The position numbers and the translations under genes were made by a program. Under the pieces are notes generated by a model. That model was given only the letters and a program-made list of their open reading frames with translations, had not been told where the DNA came from and ran no database searches. This document shows positions 9,801 through 17,610 of a stretch of 38,805 nucleotides of DNA, piece by piece; the stretch's first letter is position 1, and each line of letters opens with the position of its first letter. This DNA comes from Desulfobacteraceae bacterium (lineage in GTDB: Bacteria; Desulfobacterota; Desulfobacteria; Desulfobacterales; Desulfosalsimonadaceae): contig QZJS01000105.1 of NCBI GenBank assembly GCA_003597945.1, positions 1 to 38,805 of the forward strand. The letters are read 5' to 3'.

Positions 9801-10869
9801 ACCGACGGATATGGACCTCGCGTTCAGCCATCCGGGCCGCGAGATTGATGCCCGCAATGGGCAGCCCGGCAATGCCGCCGCTGCCGTATCGGATCGAAAG
9901 GGTTACTTCCGGGTCTGCCGCGGCGCCGGATGCGGTCAGGTGGAGATCCACAGGTCCTGTTAGATCGATGCCCGGGTCAAACATCCTGCCGATATCGGAA
10001 AGCTCGGTCTGAAACGCCATCTCCAACCCGATTTCGGGTCGATCAAACACGTGGTCCACGGCTCCGGTGATCTTCAGGGCGGTTCCATCAGCCAGAAGGA
10101 TGTCGATGTCCAGCGGCGTCAGGCGGCCCTGATCAAGTCCGGCATCCAGATGAAATTTTTCCAGGCCGGCCCGTATATCGGCCATGTCCATGCGGCCGCC
10201 GTTGATGGAGATGGCAAGGCGGCTGGATTGCCCCGCAAGATCGGCGTCGGTCAGGGAAATGTCGATATCATCGAGAACAACGATATCAAGGCCATCAGCC
10301 GTATCCGCTGATGCTTCGGCCGTTGTCTGAAACTGAAAATAACCCCCGGTCAGATCAAGGGCGTTTATCCGGATGTTGAAGCCGGGGGGCGATGAATCGG
10401 GTTCAGGTTCGGAATCAGGTTTGGGCTCGGACTCAGGATCTGCCGGGTCGATAATTTCCGGCGCATCGGCATCGGGTGCGACAAAAGCGGCCGCTATATT
10501 CAGGTCTCCACGGGAATTGGTCGCCAGCAGGATGCGGGGCGTTTCGATACGCGCGACATCCACCCGAAGCTCTCGATTGATAAGCCCGGCCAGCGCGATT
10601 TCGACAAGGACCTGGTCTATGGAAACAATCAGCGCGCCGTCAGGATCATTAATGACAAGGTCGTCAATGGCGATGCGGCCCTTAAACGGATCGAGCCTCA
10701 ACAATCGCCATTCCATGGCGCCGGGAATGGCGGTATTGACCCGGTCCATGACGGCCCGCTGAACGGCGGCCATGTTGATCAGAACAAGTGCGCCTGCCGT
10801 CAGGATTACGGCCAGCCCCACCAGAATGGCCGATGCGGTGATGATAAACTTGAATGTTTTTTTGATCAT
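6841..10869 (-). CDS. tamB: TamB/DUF490 translocation-and-assembly protein, AsmA-like
   Basis: 1342 residues from the ATG at 10869; an in-frame TTG 24 bases further upstream is possible, and neither has a strong ribosome site. One N-terminal membrane anchor (~9-32) is followed by an AsmA-like region, an acidic Pro/Asp/Ser/Glu low-complexity linker (~140-160), and then a very long run of beta-rich repeats of the kind that form the hydrophobic groove of bridge-like lipid-transfer proteins. The DUF490 domain occupies the C-terminal ~350 residues and ends in the RYRLEFR strand expected to contact the Omp85 partner. In other bacteria TamB spans the periplasm and contributes to phospholipid transport or outer-membrane protein assembly. 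The Omp85 gene follows immediately downstream. Confidence 0.9.
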   Translation of the reverse strand: MIKKTFKFIITASAILVGLAVILTAGALVLINMAAVQRAVMDRVNTAIPGAMEWRLLRLDPFKGRIAIDDLVINDPDGALIVSIDQVLVEIALAGLINRELRVDVARIETPRILLATNSRGDLNIAAAFVAPDADAPEIIDPADPESEPKPDSEPEPDSSPPGFNIRINALDLTGGYFQFQTTAEASADTADGLDIVVLDDIDISLTDADLAGQSSRLAISINGGRMDMADIRAGLEKFHLDAGLDQGRLTPLDIDILLADGTALKITGAVDHVFDRPEIGLEMAFQTELSDIGRMFDPGIDLTGPVDLHLTASGAAADPEVTLSIRYGSGGIAGLPIAGINLAARMAEREVHIRRFSAETEAGTIDITGTINLQEAFPEGFTAGFTDIDAATCELAVNADLPDLARSSAVFNISGPRGGLSLSADIKGPVRMPVVGVDLKGSSLAWQDIRIGDLLAAANMDLQKGLLHIKQIILNNQRSSFRLAGTADLLSPGTYALRDDPAFDLEVTDGILFAADFADDVDGRLAFDASISGTLRQPAAELLIQGEGLSAVNQKIGDITADLRLSQGRLTIDPIRVVNGGSVILLTGSADVIDPVTAEPLDDPAIDITLSGEAVRITDFAADLAGLVNVNGHVNGSLNQPRGYLRLQADDLDLGMQDIHQINLDARLDETLIHIEPLKISLSPDQSITLTGWVNMEKEYDFQLISDPISPNAINVLAEVFPEGGRIMLEASGKGSFDDLRADAEIRISELKFNGSALPSLAMSLAAADQILHLTTRLESHPDNQNDDQGKTFLDGRLHLDTRDFNVRLDIDHADLTPYLAMAAQPELSGYLTAQIQADGNLSAPDRVRGDLYIADLSLFRNEMEIIRSNDVKATYDGGLLSIPGSRLALLTDGYFDIKGTGRIDGELELQAAGAIPFKLLESFTDAVADAGGTIDISANVSGAASDPSINADILLKTIGMTLPETGQRLHELNGGIHITSDRVAIRDVKGRLDAGDFSISGALDLADFQPVSADIAINARALPVKVPDTLDLTINAGIKLSGDFEKSMLSGDIILLDGLYYRDIEFSLMDAAGDIGRGRREFAPPPETESEGPPLLNKLALDINVRHRNPFVVDNNMAILRIRPDLRFHGTPNRPLISGRAQVTDGVISFYNTEFTVKKGIIDFINPYKIEPTIDIAAQSQVRHWTINLAVTGPPDDLRVLLSSSPAEEHGDIISLLVVGKTTRELAGGEGGGATSPQQLLANLLAEQLQKNLQAGTGIDIIELEYTTNGESDTGDDIRVTVGKEVSRRLTLLYGVEQRSGLVVQKSTAIYKLLENLSVNAFQDTEGAFGGEMRYRLEFR

Positions 10870-10957
10870 GTCCGATAATGCTTTATCCCGCAAGTATCAG
10901 AACCGAAAGGCTCTTTCTTGTTTCCGGGCGGCCGGGCATCCGCAGGCCCTTTGCGGG

Positions 10958-12631
10958 TTATTCCTTTTTTATCTTTGCCAGCTCCTTGTCCCTTAGTTCG
11001 CGCCGCAGGATTTTACCCACTGCGCTTTTGGGGAGCTCATCCACAAATTCAACCTGGCGCGGGATTTTATAGGCGGCCAGGTTCTGCCGGCAATAGGTCA
11101 TGACATCCTCTTCGGTGAGACTTTCTCCCGGCTTGACCACCACGAAGGCTTTGACGGTTTCTCCCCGGTAAGCGTCCGGGACGCCGATGGTGCAGGCTTC
11201 CAGGATTTTCGGGTGATCAAAGAGCACGTTGTCCAGCTCCACGGGATAAACATTGTAACCGCCGGCGATGATCATGTCTTTTTTCCGGTCCACAATGGTC
11301 AGGTAACCGTCCTGGTCGAATTTGCCGATATCACCGCTGTAAAACCAGCCGTCCTTGAGCACTTTGGCGGTCTCATCCGGTTTTTTGTAATACCCTTTCA
11401 TGATCTGGGGGCCCTTGATGATAATTTCGCCGGGCTCGCCCAAAGGCATTTCCGTCTGGCCGGTTTCCAGATCCACGATTTTGACATCCGTATCCGGCAC
11501 CGGGCAGCCCACGGTGCCGGGTTTGATCTTGCCGCCCCAGGGCGTCACCGACACCACGGGCGTATTTTCCGTGGAGCCGTAGACTTCGCACATATCCGCG
11601 CCCGTGAGCTGCTTGAGGTCCCGGATGGTGTCCGCGGCCAGGGGTGCGGCCCCGGAAAAAAATCCCTTGATGGACGACATGTCGAGTTTGCGGAATTTGG
11701 GGTCTGCCAGCAGGCCCACGAAAATGGTGGGTACGCCGGGCAGAAACGTGGGTTTATATTTTTTGATGATCTCGATGTTGATGGCCGGCTCGGGCCGGGG
11801 CACCAGGATGATTTCATAGGCTTTCCAGATGGAGAAGTTCTGGATGGCCGTAAATCCGGCGGAATGAAACACCGGGAAGTTGCCCACCAGTTTTTCTTCT
11901 CCGTTTTTAATATCCGGGAACCAGGCGGCAAACTGCTGAACATTGGAACTCATGTTGGCATGGGTGAGCATGACCCCTTTGCTCACGCCCGTCGTGCCGC
12001 CGGTATACAGCAGCGCGCCCACCGCGTCCCATTGGCTGGCGTCTTCAAACGGATCCTGGGGATATTTGGCGATAAGGTTTTCGAACAGCTTCACCCGGTC
12101 GGATTCGGTGATGTGGCGCACCATGGCCTTTTTTACCAGGGGAAAAAGCTGTTTTTTGGGAAAGGGAAGACCGGAATGAATATGACACCCGATAATGGTT
12201 TCGAGCTTGGTTTCGGCCTGGATTTTTTCCATGCGGGGCACCAGCAGGGTAAGGGTGACGATGGCACGGGCGTCGGAATCATTGAGCTGATAGGTCATTT
12301 CCCGTTCGGTATAGAGCGGGTTGACCTGGACGGTGACGGCGCCGATGCGGAAAATGGCGTAATTGGCGACAATCACCTGGGGGATGTTGGGGAGGCAGAC
12401 CGCCACCTTGTCTCCGGGTTTGATGCCCAGCCCTTTTAAAGCCCGGGCAAACGCGTTGACCATGCCGTCGAGTTGGCTGAAGGTGGTGCGTTTTCCCATG
12501 TAGTTTAAAGCAAAATGATCGGGAAAGTTTTTCGCGGAACGGGACAGGGCGGCGGGCATGGTGATTTTTTCATAATCCAGGTTCTTTCTGACGCCGGGTG
12601 CGTATGACTGGTACCAAATTTTTTCCGTCAT
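10958..12631 (-). CDS. Long-chain fatty-acid--CoA ligase (FadD-like, AMP-forming)
   Basis: 557 residues, a full-length ANL-superfamily enzyme. The phosphate-binding loop YTGGTTGVSKG is at ~209-219, YGSTEN at 351-356, GWFYSGDIG at 428-436, the hinge DRKKDM near 448, and the adenylation lysine K540 lies in LPKSAVGKILRREL. It activates a carboxylate to acyl-AMP and then acyl-CoA; the length and motifs fit medium/long-chain fatty acids. The ATG at 12631 has a strong AAGGGAGA ribosome site. It sits between an alpha/beta hydrolase gene and tamB on the same strand, so it may feed acyl chains to envelope lipids or act in fatty-acid degradation. The chain-length preference is not deducible. Confidence 0.92.
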   Translation of the reverse strand: MTEKIWYQSYAPGVRKNLDYEKITMPAALSRSAKNFPDHFALNYMGKRTTFSQLDGMVNAFARALKGLGIKPGDKVAVCLPNIPQVIVANYAIFRIGAVTVQVNPLYTEREMTYQLNDSDARAIVTLTLLVPRMEKIQAETKLETIIGCHIHSGLPFPKKQLFPLVKKAMVRHITESDRVKLFENLIAKYPQDPFEDASQWDAVGALLYTGGTTGVSKGVMLTHANMSSNVQQFAAWFPDIKNGEEKLVGNFPVFHSAGFTAIQNFSIWKAYEIILVPRPEPAINIEIIKKYKPTFLPGVPTIFVGLLADPKFRKLDMSSIKGFFSGAAPLAADTIRDLKQLTGADMCEVYGSTENTPVVSVTPWGGKIKPGTVGCPVPDTDVKIVDLETGQTEMPLGEPGEIIIKGPQIMKGYYKKPDETAKVLKDGWFYSGDIGKFDQDGYLTIVDRKKDMIIAGGYNVYPVELDNVLFDHPKILEACTIGVPDAYRGETVKAFVVVKPGESLTEEDVMTYCRQNLAAYKIPRQVEFVDELPKSAVGKILRRELRDKELAKIKKE

Positions 12632-12690
12632 GGTTCGTCTCCCTTGTTAAATGAAGGTTTTTGTAAACGACAGGCGGATCATCATGGCAA

Positions 12691-13581
12691 TCATTGCAAA
12701 AGGTGGCGCGTGAGAAATTGAATCTGAGCGGCGGCGGCCTCCTCGAACATCTTTCCGGTATAAATGTCAAAATGGCCGATATCGTATTCCACCAGCTCGG
12801 CCTTGGGGATTTTCCGGGCCGCGGCGACCACGGCACGGGCGTCGATAAGACTGTCTTTGAGCGCGACCTGGATCAATGCGGGACAACGGATTTTAGACGC
12901 AAATGCCGTGGGGCGGTAGGCGGCCGCGCGAAGAAGGATGCGGGCCGGGCATTGGTTATTCCATGCGGTGTTTTCCGGCAAAATCGTCATGACCCCCTCA
13001 TAGGCGTCCGGGGTATTCATGACGGCAAATTCATCAGGTGTTCCAGCGATCTTGACATAATGGGGTTCCTGAAAAGACATGATGCGCGCCAGGTCTTTCA
13101 GGCCGTGAGCAGTGGCCTCCATTACGTATTTCCACCCCATCAGGCGGGTGGATGAGATGGCGTCCACAAACGGCACCTGGGCCACGATGGCCGATATGTC
13201 CTGGTCTTTAGCGGCCGTAACCATGATATGGCCGCCGGAAAATGAGGTCCCCCATAAAGCGATTTTATCCGTATCGACATCCGGCATGGACCGAATATGG
13301 ATCAACGCCTGGCGCCAGTCTTCCAGGTGGCGCGTCGGATCAACATAGTTTCTCGGTATGCCTTCGCTCTGCCCGAAGCAGCGGTAATCAAAAAGAAACA
13401 CCGCCAAGCCGGCCTCGGCGAATTTTTCGGCATATGCCGGGAGGCGAAACGTGCGTTCCGCGCCGAAACCGTGGGCCATGATCACCACCGGCGGATTTTT
13501 CTTTGCATCGGGCAGATAAAGATCGCCGCTGCAACGGTTGCCGCGGCTGAAAAATTCGGACGGGAGTTTTTTATATTTCAT
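12691..13581 (-). CDS. Alpha/beta hydrolase (dienelactone-hydrolase/acyl-peptidase-like)
   Basis: 296 residues from the ATG at 13581 (AAGGCG ribosome site; an in-frame TTG one codon earlier is not needed). Canonical fold signatures are an oxyanion-hole HGFG near 38-40, the nucleophile elbow GTSFSGG with Ser at ~113, a candidate acid in the LKDSLID segment, and a catalytic GHFDIY histidine near the end. There is no signal peptide, so it is probably cytoplasmic. It lies 59 bp upstream of the acyl-CoA ligase gene, with which it probably forms a transcript, suggesting ester or thioester hydrolysis in lipid metabolism. The substrate is unknown. Confidence 0.82.
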   Translation of the reverse strand: MKYKKLPSEFFSRGNRCSGDLYLPDAKKNPPVVIMAHGFGAERTFRLPAYAEKFAEAGLAVFLFDYRCFGQSEGIPRNYVDPTRHLEDWRQALIHIRSMPDVDTDKIALWGTSFSGGHIMVTAAKDQDISAIVAQVPFVDAISSTRLMGWKYVMEATAHGLKDLARIMSFQEPHYVKIAGTPDEFAVMNTPDAYEGVMTILPENTAWNNQCPARILLRAAAYRPTAFASKIRCPALIQVALKDSLIDARAVVAAARKIPKAELVEYDIGHFDIYTGKMFEEAAAAQIQFLTRHLLQ

Positions 13582-13637
13582 CAACGCGCCTTGTTTCTGA
13601 TGTTTGTGTCGAGAGTACGGAACTGTTTAATTTTGAT

Positions 13638-13822
13638 GCACTGGGAAGAGTCGATTTTGAGCGTGATCGAGGATTTCGGGGGGAATAGCGATTTTCTCGG
13701 ATGCGTTAAAAATGGCAAACTGTTTGAGGAACTTGCGACGAGTTTTTGCCATTCAGTATCCGAGAAAATCGCGCCCCGAAAGACTCTTGAAGCGAAAAAT
13801 CCGACTTTTTCCGAAGCACCAA
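13638..13822. repeat. ~180 bp near-palindromic dispersed repeat, copy 2 (inverted relative to copy 1)
   Basis: This copy carries the same core as 6642-6824 but on the opposite strand, with the same loop (13727-13750) and nearly the same inner arms; outer arms are more diverged. It fills most of the gap between the GlmS-like gene (stop at 13840, ~18 bp away) and the hydrolase gene (start at 13581). Short apparent reading frames across it (13581-13874 minus, and equivalents in copy 1) are read-throughs of the repeat and are not called as genes. Confidence 0.85.
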
Positions 13823-13839
13823 TTTCCGCCCGCAAAATA

Positions 13840-16800
13840 TCAGACGCCAACCATGGCGGCGATTTTTTCAGCAAGTTTTTCCGCCGACAAACCGAAGAGC
13901 TCTTTCATGTCGATTTGATCAAGATAGGCGTCATTCCAGGCCACATGGGTTTCCTGAACCAGGTTTTTGATGTGTTCGTACTTGCCGCCCAGGGCTTTGA
14001 CCTTGACATCCAGGGCGGCCTGATCGTTAAAGGCGATTTCTATCAGCATCAGGTATTCAATGGTGTTGGGCCGGGCCGCATCGCTTGAGATGACAGGAAT
14101 CACAACGATGCTGCGCCCGTCTTTGCGTCCCATGCCGATATAGACGTTGCCCCTGGAAACAATGATCCGTTTGGAGCCGGCAAGCCGCCGGTCCTTTTCC
14201 GCCCTGGAAGAGATGACCGCGGAGGTGCCGGTTTTGGCCATGACCTCGATGGCCGCGTCCTGGGTGGGTTCCCCCAGCAGGTTGATGCCGGTGACGCGAT
14301 AAAGGGTTGTTCCTTTGATCTCGGAAATAATGTTCTGGAGATTGCGGATGACCATCACGTTGGCAAGGGTAAGCTGGGCCAAGGTGAAACCGGCGCCGGC
14401 CAGGATGTCAAAGATCATCCCTTCGATTTTTGCTTCGATCCGGCTGGTGCCGACGGTCACAGTCTTGGCCTGGTGTTTGATGGCGTCGATGGGCCGTGCC
14501 AGGGCATTGATGGCTTCACCCAGGACTTCAAAGAGTTTTTTGAAAATATTGACGGCCGTTCCTTTTATGCCGAAATCCAGCTCAAAATCCGCCAGGGGAA
14601 GTCTTCCGGAAAGGTATTTCAGCAGAAGTATAAGATCGGTGGCCGTTTTGGCGCCCATGGCCGATGCCAGGCGGTGCTCGTCCTGGCGTTTTTTGAATTC
14701 ACGGTAGAATCGCAGAATCTTTTCCCGGAAACTGTTTTCCAGGGCGATTTCAAAAATATCCTGGCCCTTTTCCGAAAGCGACTGGAGGGTCTGCTGGATA
14801 TCGGTGCGGAAATCATAGAGGAAGCGGGAGCCCTCATTGATGGCAAGGGCCGCGAAATAACCCCAGATATGTCCGGCCAGAGTGTTGAGGATGGGCGCGA
14901 AATGCGCGTCCACGGCCGGCACGTGGATGACGTCGGCGGCATACGGGGCGAACCGGTCCTCGTGTTCGTCGGCAATGACGATGGGAAGAGCCTTGTGGGA
15001 ATGAAAAATGGCCGTGTCCTTGACGATATCGCCGATCACCGCTCCCCGGGTGCCGGCGGCGCAGACCACGATCAGGGGTTCGGATGACAGATCGATATGC
15101 TTTTTGTCTTCCACGAAATCCGATGAGATGGTCTTATAGCAGAGTTCGCTCAGCTTGATGCGGATTTCATCGGCGGCGGTCTTGTTGGCGCCGCTGCCCA
15201 CCACGGCCCAGTAATCCCGGGAAGTGGCATGCCGCATGGCCGAGGATCGGATAAAATCTTTGGCGGCCAGCACGGTCTCCATATGCCCCGGCAGTTCATT
15301 CATTTGTTTGATTTCATGCGATATAAACGCGTCGTTCCGGCAGCCCAGCAACTGAGCCAGGTAGAGGCTCAAAAGCGTGCCGGCGATGATCTGGGAATAA
15401 AAGGCCTTGGTGGAAGCTACCGACATCTCTATGTCCCGCCCGCTGCTGGTGTAGAGGACGCCGTGGGTCTTAAAGGTGAGATCCGAATCCCGGCGGTTGA
15501 CAATGGCAATGGCCCATGCCCCCCGTTGCCGGGCCATATCCACGGTTTTGTTAGTATCGGCCGTGGTGCCGGACTGGCTGATGGGGATCAGCAGCAGGTC
15601 GTCAAGGGCCGCGTTATCCTCCTGGTTTAAAATAAACCCGCTGAATTCAGAGGATTTCATGGCCGTAATTTCCATGGCCGCGGTTTTGAGATGATGCCGC
15701 ATGATATCGGCGCAGGTCTGGGCCGCCACCCCGGCCGTGCCCTGGCCGATGAGGATCACGCGCCGGACGGCGCCGGAATTGAGCGCGGTTTGCAATGCCG
15801 GTGGAACGGTTGTTTGATCTAATGAAACAACGTAGCGCTGATGGGTTTCGGAATCGAGCTTCCATCGGTTTTCAAGGGTTTTACGCACGGAAAATGGGGA
15901 TTCGGAAATCTCTTTTAAAAAATAATGGTCAAAATCCTGGCGGTCGATATCCCGCGATGTCAGCGGCGTCTGCCGCCGATCGGCCTCGGACAGGGCAATA
16001 GGCGTCCCGTCATAGGAGAGGGCGCGGATGCCCTCAAGGCCGCCGGCTGAAGACTGGTCCAGGATAAAAATCTGGCCCGATCCGCCCCCGTCCATTTTCA
16101 GATAGGCCTGGGTTTCCTCCACCAGGCCGTAGAGTTCCGAAGTGGGCATGTAAAAATCATCGGCAAGGCCGACAAAAATTGCCTGGCCGCTGCCGCGCAG
16201 GGCCAGAAACATTTTTCCCGGGGCCAGATCCGTGTGCAGGGCAATGGCATGGGACCCTTCAAAATCATTGACCGCCATCCGGAAGGCCTCTTCCACGGCC
16301 AGTCCTTTCCGGATATAAGACGCCACATGCACGGGGATGATCTTGGTATCGGTGGAGATCTCTTCGGGAATCGAAAATCCTGAAGCCTCATGGTCTTTTT
16401 TGAGTTCCCGGAAATTATCGATATCGCCGTTGAGACAGGCATGGATGATTCCGGCCGTCTCGGCCGCGGCGTTTACGCCCATGTGATCCATGGGGTGGCA
16501 GTTGGCTTCGTTTATATCGCCCACCGATGCCCAGCGGGTGTGGATGAGGGTCGTGTGAAACAGGCGCGGCAGAAAAAGAACCCTTTGTAAGACGGGGTCC
16601 GTCCGGATCTGCTGCCGGATAAAGGCGGTATTATCTCCCAATCGGCCGATTTCTTCGGCGACTTTATAGGTGAAGCAGATGGCGGCGGTTTTACCTTTCT
16701 CACTGTTTTTACTGTCTTTGCTTTCCCCTGGCTCCCGGCTTCGGATGCTTCTGTTTTTTAGAATATCCGGATTCAATCGTTGCTGAAAGGTTTCGGCAAG

Positions 16801-17610
16801 CCCCGATTGATTTAGGCCTTTGATAAAATTCGCATACACGCCGGCGTCTATCACAAAGAGCAGGGATATGCCGGCCGAATCCCGGCCCCGGACTTCCAGC
16901 CGGTCGATGCTGTTTAGGGCCGCGTTGATCTGTTTGAATACGGACAGGGCCGGGCTGTTGACCGGGGCCGGTTCAAAGCCTTTTAATCCATTGATTTTGT
17001 CGATATTGCCGATGAGTTCCCGGTCGATGCCCCAGGCCGTGTCCTTGAGTTTTTCAATGCGGCCGGACATAATGTCGGCCGTGTCTGCCGGCAGACGGCC
17101 GATGAGGCGATAAAACACCGCGGTTTCGGCCTCAATGATCCGTTTGATTTCCGATGAAACATCGGCCAGTCGGGCCTGGAGGGTTTTATCGCTGAAAATT
17201 CCGGCAAACGGATCAATATTGTTAAGCCGCCTGCCCCTGTCGACAAGTTCGCCGACGGCAACGTCGCCGCCGAGGTATTTTTCTTTTAGTGTGAGTTTGC
17301 GCTCCGTGCAGAGATCATGGCCATGATCATCAATGGCGCGGGTCAGTTTTTCAAGGGAGCTGATCTGGTCGCCGACGGGTTCCGTCGTCCCGGTTTTGAA
17401 ACAGACGATCCCGGTAAGGCCGCAGGCCAGCATCAGATCGTTGCAGGGGAAAAGGATAATGGCCGCGCCACGGACGGTTCCGGGATGTTTTCCAAAAAAA
17501 ACGCGGATGTTGAACAGGGATGTGAGAAACTGCCGTATTCGGAGAAACCGGCCCGGAGGGTCAGGTTTGATCTGATGAGGCTGATTCGGATTCATGTTTT
17601 TTGATCTCAT
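13840..17610 (-). CDS. Giant GlmS-like protein: class II glutamine amidotransferase plus two SIS domains with extra modules
   Basis: 1256 residues, about twice the usual ~610 of glucosamine-6-phosphate synthase. Recognisable in order: CGLTGIVC (putative nucleophile C63), an inserted helical segment (~75-235), RLEVRGRDSAG (~238-247), HTRWASVG (R359), the oxyanion NGD (394-396) and TDTK (D421). The isomerase half follows with HYFLKEI at ~562, the sugar-phosphate loop SQSGTTADT (678-686), ASTKAF (732-737) and AKTVTV near 1048-1053 (equivalent to the C-terminal lysine of GlmS). A ~205-residue unique C-terminal extension completes it. The expected reaction is fructose-6-P plus Gln to GlcN-6-P. Odd point: the nucleophile is not N-terminal, so it would need propeptide removal. 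The gene overlaps the transpeptidase gene by 50 bp. Confidence 0.8.
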   Translation of the reverse strand: MRSKNMNPNQPHQIKPDPPGRFLRIRQFLTSLFNIRVFFGKHPGTVRGAAIILFPCNDLMLACGLTGIVCFKTGTTEPVGDQISSLEKLTRAIDDHGHDLCTERKLTLKEKYLGGDVAVGELVDRGRRLNNIDPFAGIFSDKTLQARLADVSSEIKRIIEAETAVFYRLIGRLPADTADIMSGRIEKLKDTAWGIDRELIGNIDKINGLKGFEPAPVNSPALSVFKQINAALNSIDRLEVRGRDSAGISLLFVIDAGVYANFIKGLNQSGLAETFQQRLNPDILKNRSIRSREPGESKDSKNSEKGKTAAICFTYKVAEEIGRLGDNTAFIRQQIRTDPVLQRVLFLPRLFHTTLIHTRWASVGDINEANCHPMDHMGVNAAAETAGIIHACLNGDIDNFRELKKDHEASGFSIPEEISTDTKIIPVHVASYIRKGLAVEEAFRMAVNDFEGSHAIALHTDLAPGKMFLALRGSGQAIFVGLADDFYMPTSELYGLVEETQAYLKMDGGGSGQIFILDQSSAGGLEGIRALSYDGTPIALSEADRRQTPLTSRDIDRQDFDHYFLKEISESPFSVRKTLENRWKLDSETHQRYVVSLDQTTVPPALQTALNSGAVRRVILIGQGTAGVAAQTCADIMRHHLKTAAMEITAMKSSEFSGFILNQEDNAALDDLLLIPISQSGTTADTNKTVDMARQRGAWAIAIVNRRDSDLTFKTHGVLYTSSGRDIEMSVASTKAFYSQIIAGTLLSLYLAQLLGCRNDAFISHEIKQMNELPGHMETVLAAKDFIRSSAMRHATSRDYWAVVGSGANKTAADEIRIKLSELCYKTISSDFVEDKKHIDLSSEPLIVVCAAGTRGAVIGDIVKDTAIFHSHKALPIVIADEHEDRFAPYAADVIHVPAVDAHFAPILNTLAGHIWGYFAALAINEGSRFLYDFRTDIQQTLQSLSEKGQDIFEIALENSFREKILRFYREFKKRQDEHRLASAMGAKTATDLILLLKYLSGRLPLADFELDFGIKGTAVNIFKKLFEVLGEAINALARPIDAIKHQAKTVTVGTSRIEAKIEGMIFDILAGAGFTLAQLTLANVMVIRNLQNIISEIKGTTLYRVTGINLLGEPTQDAAIEVMAKTGTSAVISSRAEKDRRLAGSKRIIVSRGNVYIGMGRKDGRSIVVIPVISSDAARPNTIEYLMLIEIAFNDQAALDVKVKALGGKYEHIKNLVQETHVAWNDAYLDQIDMKELFGLSAEKLAEKIAAMVGV

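Noticed and set aside
10390-10450. Short sequence repeats coding for Glu/Pro/Asp/Ser
   Set aside because: An in-frame low-complexity linker of TamB, not a separate element.
11213-12439. Plus-strand frame of 408 codons across the acyl-CoA ligase
   Set aside because: Antisense to a gene with full ANL motifs; His/Gly/Phe/Asp-rich shadow composition.
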